DNA of 9,870 bases from an uncultured Myxococcales bacterium (GTDB taxonomy: Bacteria; Myxococcota_A; Bradymonadia; Bradymonadales; Bradymonadaceae): NCBI GenBank assembly GCA_913058025.1, contig CAJXPN010000079.1, positions 1-9,870 on the forward strand. The letters run 5' to 3'. The notes under the pieces were generated by a model, which did not search any database, had not been told where the DNA came from, and saw only the letters and a program-made list of their open reading frames with translations. The first letter of the stretch is position 1; each line of letters begins with the position of its first letter. Shown here one piece after another: positions 1-5,913 of this stretch. The translations under genes and the position numbers were made by a program.

Positions 1-49
1 ACGAGATTTCTGCCTGTCTCGTGGGCTCGGAGATGTGTATAAGAGACAG
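1..49 (+). other. Illumina Nextera i7 adapter (sequencing artefact)
   Basis: This is not biological sequence. Positions 31-49 are the 19-base Tn5 mosaic end AGATGTGTATAAGAGACAG, and 16-30 are the Nextera read-2 stub GTCTCGTGGGCTCGG. Positions 8-15 (TTCTGCCT) match the eight-base i7 index known as N703, and 1-7 (ACGAGAT) are the tail of the P7 oligo. The elements are in exactly the order and orientation of a P7 adapter reading into a library insert, so the insert begins at position 50. Any reading frame running through this segment is spurious. Confidence 0.97.
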
Positions 50-56
50 TTTGTCA

Positions 57-326
57 ACCCCTTATTGTATACAATATCAGTGGCAAGGACGAGGTGTTCC
101 GGCACCAGACCAGCGGAACGACATGGATGGTTCAACGGCGGTTGAAGAGGCCGCGTTTGGTCGCCAGGCGCTCGATGAGGTCTGCGGGCAAGAGGCGCGT
201 GACAACGCGAGCCAACTCATTATCATTCCTCGTGAATGTTCGTGTTTGGGGTCGTTGTTTGGTGCGGTTACCTTCAACTACCTCTGCACGGCATTCTTTT
301 TCAAGCGATCTCAGATACTCCGGGGC
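57..326 (-). pseudogene. Possible decayed IS4-type transposase N-terminal remnant
   Basis: Read on the minus strand from 326, the frame is open for 64 codons to a TGA at 132-134, then open again for 25 codons to a TGA at 54-56. The first part contains LARVVTRLLPADLIERLA followed by a run ending NRR-stop. The second begins TIHVVPLVWC. Joined across the stop, this resembles the conserved start of IS4-family DDE transposases (LLP..LIE.LA....G...RR.+...V.LVW). A CGA-to-TGA change would explain the stop. Similarity fades after 'LVW', there is no ATG or RBS in frame, and an in-frame TAA lies directly upstream (327-329), so the piece is broken on both sides. The family assignment is from memory of the motif. 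It could be a coincidental frame in GC-rich DNA, although lower local GC argues against that. Confidence 0.35.
63..76. repeat. 14-bp perfect palindrome
   Basis: The sequence TATTGTATACAATA is a perfect two-fold palindrome. Its core TTGTATACAA resembles operators of the GntR/FCD regulator class, but no regulator gene is visible nearby and the site lies 14 bases from the adapter junction, so a binding role is speculative. Confidence 0.35.
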
Positions 327-432
327 TTAACCGGACACGCATGGCAACTGCACCTCCTCAAGCCGCTCGCCTCATGTAGTCTCTTGGGAAAGACCCAACG
401 ACGACTACCACGCCGCCCAGGAGTCACCTCCG

Positions 433-957
433 ATGAGAACGCTCACGCTCTGCCTCCTCGCGCTCGCGCTCGCGGCCCCGACCGTGGCCTCGGCGCAGGA
501 CCGAGGAGACGCCATGAAGAGACCCGACTACCAGCTCGTCGTCGGCGAGGGCGGCGCCCTCCCTGGCGTGCAGATCCCGGTGTTCGTGCACACGCTGTCC
601 GGGTCGGAGGCCCTGATCATCATGGCGAGGGACGCCTCCGGTGCGAAGGCGCTGCTCGAGCGGCGCCTCGGCGTCCCGAGCGTCGGGTCCCTCGAGATCA
701 CGCGAGGGCTCATCGTCGCGCTCGGCGGCCCGATGAAGAACAGCGCGAGGAACCTCGCGCTGGAGCAGGGCGACGTCCACCTGGCGACCTACCGCTCGGC
801 GCCCAGGTGTGAGGTCGACCGCCGCCGCGGATGCTCCGGTGACGCGACCGTCCTCACGACGACGCTCTCGGGCGCGCTGGATGGCGACGAGCTCACGTCG
901 GCGTTCCTCGCGAGCGCCCCGGCCGCGCTCGCGCCAGCGCGCGTCGAATCGAAGTAG
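433..957 (+). CDS. Secreted/periplasmic protein of unknown function
   Basis: This encodes 174 residues. A Sec signal peptide is clear: R2, a hydrophobic core at residues 4-15, and an A19-S20-A21 signal-peptidase-I site before Q22. The product is therefore exported to the periplasm or beyond rather than lipid-anchored. The mature part (about 153 residues) has no domain I recognise. It looks like a mixed alpha/beta globular domain, with strands around 'IPVFVHTL' and 'EALIIMA' and a helix 'SGAKALLERRLG'. Two cysteines (C126, C134) flank an Arg-rich loop and could form a disulfide. An AGGAG at 419-423, nine bases before the ATG, fixes the start. The lipoprotein gene at 991 follows after 33 bp, so the two probably form a transcript. 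Its leader nearly copies that of the downstream gene. No function can be assigned from sequence alone. Confidence 0.8.
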   Translation: MRTLTLCLLALALAAPTVASAQDRGDAMKRPDYQLVVGEGGALPGVQIPVFVHTLSGSEALIIMARDASGAKALLERRLGVPSVGSLEITRGLIVALGGPMKNSARNLALEQGDVHLATYRSAPRCEVDRRRGCSGDATVLTTTLSGALDGDELTSAFLASAPAALAPARVESK

Positions 958-990
958 ACCGACCACCCCTCCTCGTCTCGGAGAACCTCC

Positions 991-2694
991 ATGCGCGGCA
1001 TCACGCTCTGCCTGCTCGCCCTGTCGCTCGGTTGCACCGGCGGCTCGCTCTCGACAGGCGCGCCCGACGCCTCACGGGCGCCGGACACGTCTCGCGACGC
1101 GGACTCGACCGACGAGGACACCTCGACCGGGCCGGACGCACCGGGCGCTACCGATGTGGGGTCTGGTGACGCCTCACCAGACGCGTCCGTGGACGCGGGC
1201 GAGGTCGAGCCGGACGCGGGCGGCCCCGTGGTCGTGCTCAGAGAGCGCAAGGCGTTCCCGACCGCGCAGGGCTACGGCGCGTCGGCCACGGGAGGCAGGG
1301 GCGGGGACGTCCTCTACGTCACGACGACCGAGGACACGGGCGAGGAAGGGTCGCTGCGGTGGGCGCTGAAGCAAGAAGGGCCAAGGGTCGTGTACTTCAT
1401 GGTGGGCGGGCTCTTCGAGATGGACTCGTTGATGTACGTCACCAGCGGCGACCTCACGATCGCCGGTGAGACAGCCCACGACCTCGGCGGCGTACACATC
1501 GGTTTCTCACCCGAGGCGACCGACTGCCGGCTGTACTTCGCCGGGATCCGCAACCTCATCGTGCGCTACATCTCGGTCGAGGCGTGCTGGCGAGACTGGG
1601 AGGAGGGCGGCGACCGCCGCAACCCGATGTCGATGCCCTCGGTCCACCAGGTCATCGTCGACCACTACACCGGCGGCTGGGGCTCCTACACGGGCGGCTC
1701 GATCTCGAAGATCAACGCCGAGGTCGGCCGCGGAGGAATGGCGACCACGCAGCGCAGCCTGCTCCACGAGGGGGTCGCCGGGCACAACGTCGGCGGCGTG
1801 GGCGGCATCCAGATGGACTACGTCAGGGGCAGCTTCGAGCCGGACGAGCACGCCCGGATGTGGGCCGCGTGGGACGGGTTCAGCAACCACCACAACGCGT
1901 TCATCGGCCTGACGCACCGCTTCTTCAACACGTCGGGCAACGGCGAGGTCGCCGACCAGGCGTACAACAACTACGTCTACGGGTGGAACTCACGGATGAG
2001 CCGCCACACCAACGGCAACCAGCCCATCGACATCTACCGCAACGTCTACGAGGCCGCGCCCTACAACGCCCGGGTGAGCTTCGAGTACATGCACATGTTC
2101 GATCACAACGACTTCTACAACCTCGACCCGCCCGTCCCCGTCTCCCCCAACTTCCTGATCGAGGAGAACCTCGTCCTGGACAGGGCCGGGGAGGTCTTCA
2201 TGGCACCCTCCGACGACAACTGGCCGATGCTGCGCCACTTCGACGACAGCCCGAAGGGGCTGCAACGCGAGGGCGTCTCGGACGCCACGCGCCGCAGGAC
2301 GTTCACGCTCCAGGCCGCCGACCCCGACACGCTCACGCCCACCCTCGAGGTCAAGGACGACGTCCTCTCCCACTGCGGCGCCGGCGTGCGCTACGACGCA
2401 GACGGTGTCCCAACCAACGTCGACCCCGTGGAGGTCCGCTACCTGACCTGGGCGCGCGATCGGACCGGACCGGACTTCACCTCCAGGTCACCGGGCGACG
2501 GCGGCCTCGGCGACAGCAGTACGTTCGTGTTCCCCGACTACCCCTCACAGACGCGCTCGCCGGACACGCTCGACGCCGAGGGCGTCCCGCTCGGCTGGGA
2601 TCTCCCCTCCGACGTCGTCAACGACGCGGGCTACTCCCGCCTCGAGCTCTACCTCGCCCAGATCGCCGGCGACTTCCACGTGCTCAGGCGCTGA
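991..2694 (+). CDS. Pectate-lyase-like (PL1 superfamily) lipoprotein
   Basis: This 567-residue protein is probably an outer-membrane lipoprotein acting on uronic-acid-containing polysaccharide. Residues 1-14 are a signal peptide with lipobox L-S-L-G before C15. Residues 16-78 are an Asp/Ser/Ala/Pro-rich linker, and the enzyme domain starts at about 87. Its opening 'AFPTAQGYGASATGGRGG' (88-105), 'VLYVTTTEDTGEEGSLRWAL' (107-126), 'GPRVVYFMVGG' and 'LTIAGETA' are the hallmark of right-handed beta-helix pectate lyases. Further rungs follow: 'NLIVRYIS' (188-195), 'QVIVDHYTGGWG' (220-231), 'NHHNAFIGLTHRF' (299-311) and 'NNYVYGW' (326-332). By eye R310 sits where the family has its catalytic Arg, but the usual 'SSRNPR' context is changed to 'LTHRFFN', so activity or substrate may differ. 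GGAG at 980-983 supports the ATG. Pectin is one substrate; algal or bacterial polyuronides are alternatives. Confidence 0.87.
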   Translation: MRGITLCLLALSLGCTGGSLSTGAPDASRAPDTSRDADSTDEDTSTGPDAPGATDVGSGDASPDASVDAGEVEPDAGGPVVVLRERKAFPTAQGYGASATGGRGGDVLYVTTTEDTGEEGSLRWALKQEGPRVVYFMVGGLFEMDSLMYVTSGDLTIAGETAHDLGGVHIGFSPEATDCRLYFAGIRNLIVRYISVEACWRDWEEGGDRRNPMSMPSVHQVIVDHYTGGWGSYTGGSISKINAEVGRGGMATTQRSLLHEGVAGHNVGGVGGIQMDYVRGSFEPDEHARMWAAWDGFSNHHNAFIGLTHRFFNTSGNGEVADQAYNNYVYGWNSRMSRHTNGNQPIDIYRNVYEAAPYNARVSFEYMHMFDHNDFYNLDPPVPVSPNFLIEENLVLDRAGEVFMAPSDDNWPMLRHFDDSPKGLQREGVSDATRRRTFTLQAADPDTLTPTLEVKDDVLSHCGAGVRYDADGVPTNVDPVEVRYLTWARDRTGPDFTSRSPGDGGLGDSSTFVFPDYPSQTRSPDTLDAEGVPLGWDLPSDVVNDAGYSRLELYLAQIAGDFHVLRR

Positions 2695-2722
2695 GTCACG
2701 CGACCTCGTTCGCTTCACGCTC

Positions 2723-2741
2723 GGCCGACTCACCCTCGGCC
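2723..2741. terminator. Candidate hairpin between convergent genes
   Basis: GGCCGA (2723-2728) and TCGGCC (2736-2741) are perfect inverted copies around a 7-base loop, starting 29 bases after the lyase stop codon. There is no T-run on either strand, so intrinsic termination is weakly supported. The position in a convergent gap is the main argument. Confidence 0.3.
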
Positions 2742-2753
2742 AACCTCTCCTCG

Positions 2754-2773
2754 TCAGCCTCACGTGAGACTGA
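2754..2773. terminator. 20-bp near-perfect palindrome, possible terminator
   Basis: TCAGCCTCACGTGAGACTGA is a palindrome with one mismatched pair (C2758/A2769) around the perfect 10-mer CTCACGTGAG. It lies 12 bases beyond the stop of the minus-strand phosphatase gene. It could end that transcript or be a protein-binding site, and it lacks a T-tract. Confidence 0.3.
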
Positions 2774-2785
2774 TCCTCGAGCCGT

Positions 2786-3319
2786 TCAGCGGCCTGGGGG
2801 ATCGTCGAGCGCGGTCCTGTCGAACGCCACCTCGAAGACCTCACAGTGTGGGACGTCGGGGAGTGTCCGGCGGAGCGAGCCGAGCGCGCGCACGGCCTCA
2901 CGGACCACGGCGTAGTGGGTGAAGGCGAGCACACACGCGCCATCGGGCAACGACATGGCCCAGCTCGTGATACGCCGCTGGAAGTCCACGAACGACTCCT
3001 CGCGTGGGGTGTCCTCCCTGGAGAGCGCCGAGAAGAACTCGGGGGTCAGCTCCACGGGGTCGATGTAGGTGTCCTTGAGCCTCGCCCACTCACCGAGCCG
3101 CGCGTCGATCCGAGGCTCGGCGCCCGGGAGCGCGAGCTGCGCGGTCTCCAGGGCGCGGCGTAGCGGCGAGCTCACGATGAGGTCGTGGGCGCAGCCGTCG
3201 AGTGTCTCTCGTAGACGCTCCGCCTGGCCGCGGCCTCGCTCGGAGAGCTCCGTGTCGGCCTGTGAGCCGTCGACGTTGCCCAGGCTCTCGGCGTGGCGTA
3301 CCAGCTTCAACGTGATCAT
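2786..3319 (-). CDS. Histidine phosphatase superfamily (phosphoglycerate-mutase-like) protein
   Basis: This 177-residue cytoplasmic protein belongs to the branch-1 histidine phosphatase superfamily, in which a phospho-histidine intermediate mediates phosphate transfer or hydrolysis. The signature 'LVRHAES' (residues 6-12) supplies R8 and nucleophile H9. 'SSPLRRALETA' (50-60) supplies the second Arg, R54. 'RLGEW' supplies the acid E77, and 'FTHYAVVREAV' supplies the second His, H135. All expected catalytic residues are present. The length fits small SixA/PhoE/CobC-type phosphatases rather than true glycolytic mutase (about 230-250 residues), so the substrate is open. An upstream in-frame ATG at 3436 is rejected because it overlaps the preceding gene and lacks family similarity. 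ATG at 3319 has GAGGA about ten bases upstream. It follows the DUF4132 gene by 73 bp on the same strand and may be co-transcribed. Confidence 0.88.
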   Translation of the reverse strand: MITLKLVRHAESLGNVDGSQADTELSERGRGQAERLRETLDGCAHDLIVSSPLRRALETAQLALPGAEPRIDARLGEWARLKDTYIDPVELTPEFFSALSREDTPREESFVDFQRRITSWAMSLPDGACVLAFTHYAVVREAVRALGSLRRTLPDVPHCEVFEVAFDRTALDDPPGR

Positions 3320-3364
3320 CTGAGCGGTCCTCGTGGGCGAGAGCGTGTCTGGGCGAAGGGAGCT

Positions 3365-3396
3365 GTGAGCGTGGACCACGCCGCGAGCGCGCTCAC
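3365..3396 (-). terminator. Inverted repeat at the end of the DUF4132 gene
   Basis: GTGAGCG (3365-3371) and CGCTCAC (3390-3396) are perfect inverted copies around an 18-base loop. The second arm covers the DUF4132 stop codon, and a 10-bp palindrome GAGCGCGCTC (3385-3394) overlaps it. No T-run follows, so this could equally be a stabilising or attenuating hairpin between the two genes. Confidence 0.25.
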
Positions 3397-4958
3397 GCCA
3401 CCACGCCGAGCTCCGCGCTGACCCGTTGGATCTCACGCAGCGAGAGCTGCGTCTCGCTGAACGCGACCTCGTCGCCTGCTCGATGTTCGCCGTGTGAGAA
3501 GACCGACACGATCTTCACCGACTCGATGAAGCACCCGTCCTCGTCTCCGTACCTCCCGTCGCGGAAGCTGTCCTGGTAGTTGTGCTCGGCGATGGCGTAC
3601 CAGGGCGCTCCCATCAGGCGCAGGTAGCGCGAGTAGACGTAGTCGTCGCTGAACGGGCCCTCGGACCAGGGCAGCTGGTCGAACGCGTCCGGGTGGATCG
3701 CCATCCGGTCACCGTCCTTCAATACGGCGTCGGCTCCCTTCTCGATGACCGGGCGCTCGAGCTGGACGAAGGGAGGTTGGGCCTCGAGCGACGAGAGCAC
3801 CTCCCTCCAGCGCGCGAGGTCCGCGGCCGACATCGCCGCGGGGTGGACCAGCCGGAGCACGGAGCCGTCGGCGATCTCCACGGCCGCGCCCTCATGGTCG
3901 ATGGCCCCCTCCTGGGTGAAACGGATGGCGCGTTCGTCATCCACCTCCCACACCAGCGCGGGTTGAGTGGCCAGCACCTCGGCGTGGTCCCGGAGCCTCC
4001 ACCATGGGAACGCGCGCTGGATGCACATGGCGTGCTCGAGGTCCTGGGCGAGCGAACCTGCGCGCGTCGAACTCTCGGGCGCCGACGGGTCTGCCCAGTG
4101 CTCGGGCGTCCAGCTCAGCGGATCATGAACGTCGAGGACGCGCTCCATGTACTCGAAGGGATTCATCGAGCGCGCGCTCGCCAGCGGCTCGATCACTTCG
4201 AGCGCGTGTGCACGCGATCCCATGCGCAGCGCCCCCTGGAGCGCGAACCGCCCGACCGCAGACAGGCCACCCGGCGCGCCCATCGCGGCCATGATGTCCA
4301 TGAGCTGCTTCGCGCGCACGCTCCGGCCCGACGAGACCATGCCCTCGAGCTCCTCGGCCGTCGTCGACAGGTCGGAGTGCTTCCCGAACGCGGCGAGCTG
4401 GAAGAACGCCCAGCGGTGCGCCGACTTCTCACCGTTCTCGACCCACGCGGCGTGGATCGCGCTGCCCCATCGCTGCGCGTCCTCGTCGTCGAGGAGCTGT
4501 CTGAGGTGTTCGAGGTCGAGGCTACCCACCTCCTCGTGCGAACGCAGGTACACGATCAGGCGCCTCGTCTGGTCTTCCGTGAGCGCCTCGCCGCTGCGCC
4601 ACCTCATCTCCCCGAGCTCCTCCATGTCCAGAAACTTCGGCGGCTTGAGCGCCTTGCACCCCTCGAGCAGGCCCTCCGCCCACGCCTTCCAGTAGCCCGT
4701 GCGCCCGAGCGCGGCGTGCTCGAACAGCGGCGTGAGCGGATCGGCCGCGATCACATCCGCGTCGCGCTTGAACCAGCTGCGCGGCGCGAACGTCTCCAAC
4801 TCCTCGGGCCACCTGTCCAGGTGGCCCTGGCAATACTCCAACACGACGTCGATCGGCTCGCTCCCGAACCAGGGGTCGAGCTCGTGGAGCACACGCTCCC
4901 ATGCCTTCGTCAGGTCGGTCGCCTGCAACGCCTCGCGTACGTCTCCAAAGTTACCCAT
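3393..4958 (-). CDS. DUF4132 / MolR-like protein
   Basis: This is a 521-residue cytoplasmic protein. ATG at 4958 is preferred over the in-frame ATG at 5000 because GGAGAGGA (4961-4968) sits just upstream of it. The N-terminal two-thirds is helical and HEAT-like. Around residues 180-256, 'SAHRWAFFQLAAFGKHSD ... MDIMAAMGAPGGL' matches the 'WAL.ALG...D / L..LA.IG' pattern of DUF4132 proteins. Residues 333-407 carry the clearest family block: 'LVWEVDDERAIRF', 'VEIADGSVLRLVHP', 'ARWREVLSSLEAQPPFVQLERPV'. The rest, with 'WYAIAEHNYQDSFRDG', is more divergent and shorter than typical. DUF4132 is found in Escherichia coli MolR/YehI-type proteins, often with an N-terminal WGR domain, which is absent here. 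The biochemical role is not established. Proteins of this sort are common as paralogous sets in myxobacteria. There is no signal peptide or membrane segment. Confidence 0.8.
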   Translation of the reverse strand: MGNFGDVREALQATDLTKAWERVLHELDPWFGSEPIDVVLEYCQGHLDRWPEELETFAPRSWFKRDADVIAADPLTPLFEHAALGRTGYWKAWAEGLLEGCKALKPPKFLDMEELGEMRWRSGEALTEDQTRRLIVYLRSHEEVGSLDLEHLRQLLDDEDAQRWGSAIHAAWVENGEKSAHRWAFFQLAAFGKHSDLSTTAEELEGMVSSGRSVRAKQLMDIMAAMGAPGGLSAVGRFALQGALRMGSRAHALEVIEPLASARSMNPFEYMERVLDVHDPLSWTPEHWADPSAPESSTRAGSLAQDLEHAMCIQRAFPWWRLRDHAEVLATQPALVWEVDDERAIRFTQEGAIDHEGAAVEIADGSVLRLVHPAAMSAADLARWREVLSSLEAQPPFVQLERPVIEKGADAVLKDGDRMAIHPDAFDQLPWSEGPFSDDYVYSRYLRLMGAPWYAIAEHNYQDSFRDGRYGDEDGCFIESVKIVSVFSHGEHRAGDEVAFSETQLSLREIQRVSAELGVVA

Positions 4959-5048
4959 GATCCTCTCCGTTGATTCTCGGGGGTGGTGTCCTCGTGCCAT
5001 GCAATCAAGACGACCACAGCGGCGCGATCATGCACGTTCATTTCATCG

Positions 5049-5065
5049 TATGACGACTCATAATA
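5049..5065 (-). promoter_or_regulatory. Candidate -10 element with overlapping inverted repeat
   Basis: On the minus strand, TATTAT at 5060-5065 is a good -10 hexamer about 100 bases upstream of the DUF4132 start, in the only AT-rich patch of that gap. TATGA (5049-5053) and TCATA (5058-5062) form an inverted repeat overlapping it, as an operator might. No convincing -35 is present at the right distance, so support is weak. Confidence 0.25.
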
Positions 5066-5190
5066 CGCCTGCATCGAGTTCGCGGCGTCCCTCGACGCGT
5101 TCGGTTTCCTGGGTCAGATCGCTTGCATGGGCGCGGGCAGCGCTCGATCGCAAGACAGGCGATGGCATGAGCATACGAGGCGAAGCATCA

Positions 5191-5586
5191 CTACGGAACG
5201 ATGGAGTCGGAACCGTAGCTCTCGAACGCGCTCTTGATGTGCCCTCGAAGTCTCGGCTTGGGCGCTCGGCCTGCTGTTCCATCGGACTTCTTCGGCTGTT
5301 GCTCGACCAAGACCTGCAACCTGAGGACGTCCTCGTTGGCCTCCATCTTCGTCACGTCGACGGCATGAGGCTCATCCTTCGGCGGGGGCGTGATGGCGAG
5401 GGCGCCGCGCTCGCCTGCTGACCTCTCGGCCGACTCACCCGGCAGGCCATCCAGGGCGGTTGGGAGCGCCGGGCTGGCCGTGGCTGTCTGATCACGAGGC
5501 CCGAGTTCACAGCCCGTCCACAGCAGCACAGCACATACGAGCGTGACTATGGGCGCTGCGCGGCGCGCATCTCGCTGGTCGTGCAA
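5191..5586 (-). CDS. Small putative lipoprotein of unknown function
   Basis: This encodes 131 residues from a TTG start at 5586, chosen because GAGGAG (5594-5599) sits seven bases upstream. The alternative in-frame ATG at 5655 has no RBS and would put 23 extra polar residues before the signal peptide. Residues 5-9 (RDARR) are the positive n-region, 11-22 the hydrophobic core, and C26 in 'LLWTGC' a probable lipidation site. Trp at -3 is an unusual lipobox residue, so simple secretion or a membrane anchor is possible. The mature part is Pro/Ala/Ser-rich and disordered-looking to about residue 75. It then has a charged, helix-prone segment 'KMEANEDVLRLQVLVEQQ' and a basic tail. No family is recognised. 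It is divergent from the LRR lipoprotein and shares its upstream region. A 232-bp gap separates it from the DUF4132 gene downstream. Confidence 0.6.
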   Translation of the reverse strand: MHDQRDARRAAPIVTLVCAVLLWTGCELGPRDQTATASPALPTALDGLPGESAERSAGERGALAITPPPKDEPHAVDVTKMEANEDVLRLQVLVEQQPKKSDGTAGRAPKPRLRGHIKSAFESYGSDSIVP

Positions 5587-5651
5587 ACCTCCTCTCCTCG
5601 TTTCATGACCATGTGAATCGCGTGAGATACCGTGCTGCTCATGAACGATGC

Positions 5652-5677
5652 TCATCGTGATGTGTAGTCATCGTGAT
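5652..5677. repeat. Two 10-bp direct repeats, 16-bp period
   Basis: TCATCGTGAT occurs at 5652-5661 and exactly again at 5668-5677. The pair lies upstream of the TTG start of the small lipoprotein gene. Direct repeats in promoter regions often bind response regulators or other tandemly bound activators. The regulator is unknown. Confidence 0.5.
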
Positions 5678-5692
5678 CGCACACGAGCGGCT

Positions 5693-5704
5693 GCGTGTAC
5701 ACGC
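5693..5704. repeat. 12-bp perfect palindrome
   Basis: GCGTGTACACGC is a perfect palindrome between the direct repeats and the AT-rich island of the divergent gap. It could be an operator. No regulator can be named from the sequence. Confidence 0.4.
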
Positions 5705-5848
5705 GCTTTCTGTGAGGGGCGACTCGAGGCAAAAAACACTGTAAAACATCGACTTATGTGACCAACTGGCTCGGCGCGAGCCACGCGACGGCTCGTCGTT
5801 GGACGGGGCGCGCGGGAGCGCGACGGTGAGGCGCTCGACCTGGCCGAT

Positions 5849-5877
5849 TTGCCCGACGAATCAGGTGGGTGTAGCCT
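5849..5877 (+). promoter_or_regulatory. Candidate sigma70-type promoter for the LRR lipoprotein
   Basis: TTGCCC (5849-5854) and TAGCCT (5872-5877) are separated by exactly 17 bases. The expected transcription start near 5884 would give a 5' leader of about 30 bases ending in a GGAG RBS (5907-5910) before the start codon. Both hexamers are reasonable matches to the consensus for a high-GC genome. Confidence 0.45.
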
Positions 5878-5913
5878 GCGCGCAGTCCAGAAGATGAACG
5901 TCCAGCGGAGTGG

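Larger units (their letters stand above)
50..432. other. Gene-poor contig-end region with no intact gene
   Basis: This 383-base stretch between the adapter and the first convincing gene has no ORF with both a ribosome-binding site and credible protein character. It is visibly less GC-rich than the rest (for example 57-77 and 222-320). It holds a perfect palindrome at 63-76 and, on the minus strand, a broken frame resembling a transposase N-terminus (57-326). The last 80 bases should contain the promoter of the gene at 433, but I found no -35/-10 pair I would defend. Its proximity to an adapter means that part of it could also be chimeric. Confidence 0.6.
5587..5913. promoter_or_regulatory. 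Divergent intergenic regulatory region
   Basis: This 327-base gap separates a minus-strand and a plus-strand exported-protein gene. From left to right it contains the RBS of the minus gene (5594-5599), two copies of TCATCGTGAT (5652-5661, 5668-5677), the perfect palindrome GCGTGTACACGC (5693-5704), an AT-rich island at 5731-5760, and a sigma70-like promoter for the plus gene at 5849-5877. I found no credible protein in it, although the ATG at 5655 could in principle extend the minus gene into the repeats. Confidence 0.55.

Noticed and set aside
77..277. 66-codon minus-strand ORF beginning MKVTAPNND
   Set aside because: Its composition is unremarkable and it lacks an RBS. The neighbouring minus frame with the LLPADLIERLA motif has better protein character in the same bases.
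21..812. 263-codon plus-strand ORF starting in the first 25 bases
   Set aside because: It begins inside the Nextera adapter, crosses the low-GC remnant, and then runs out of frame through the secreted-protein gene as Arg-rich shadow sequence.
1584..2915. 443-codon plus-strand ORF overlapping the lyase gene
   Set aside because: Its Arg/Pro/Gly-rich translation is the +1 shadow of the lyase reading frame and it has no initiation signal.
3582..4973. 463-codon plus-strand ORF antisense to the DUF4132 gene
   Set aside because: It is a high-GC shadow frame: Arg/Leu/Val/His-rich, with no RBS and no domain, while the opposite strand encodes a clear family protein.
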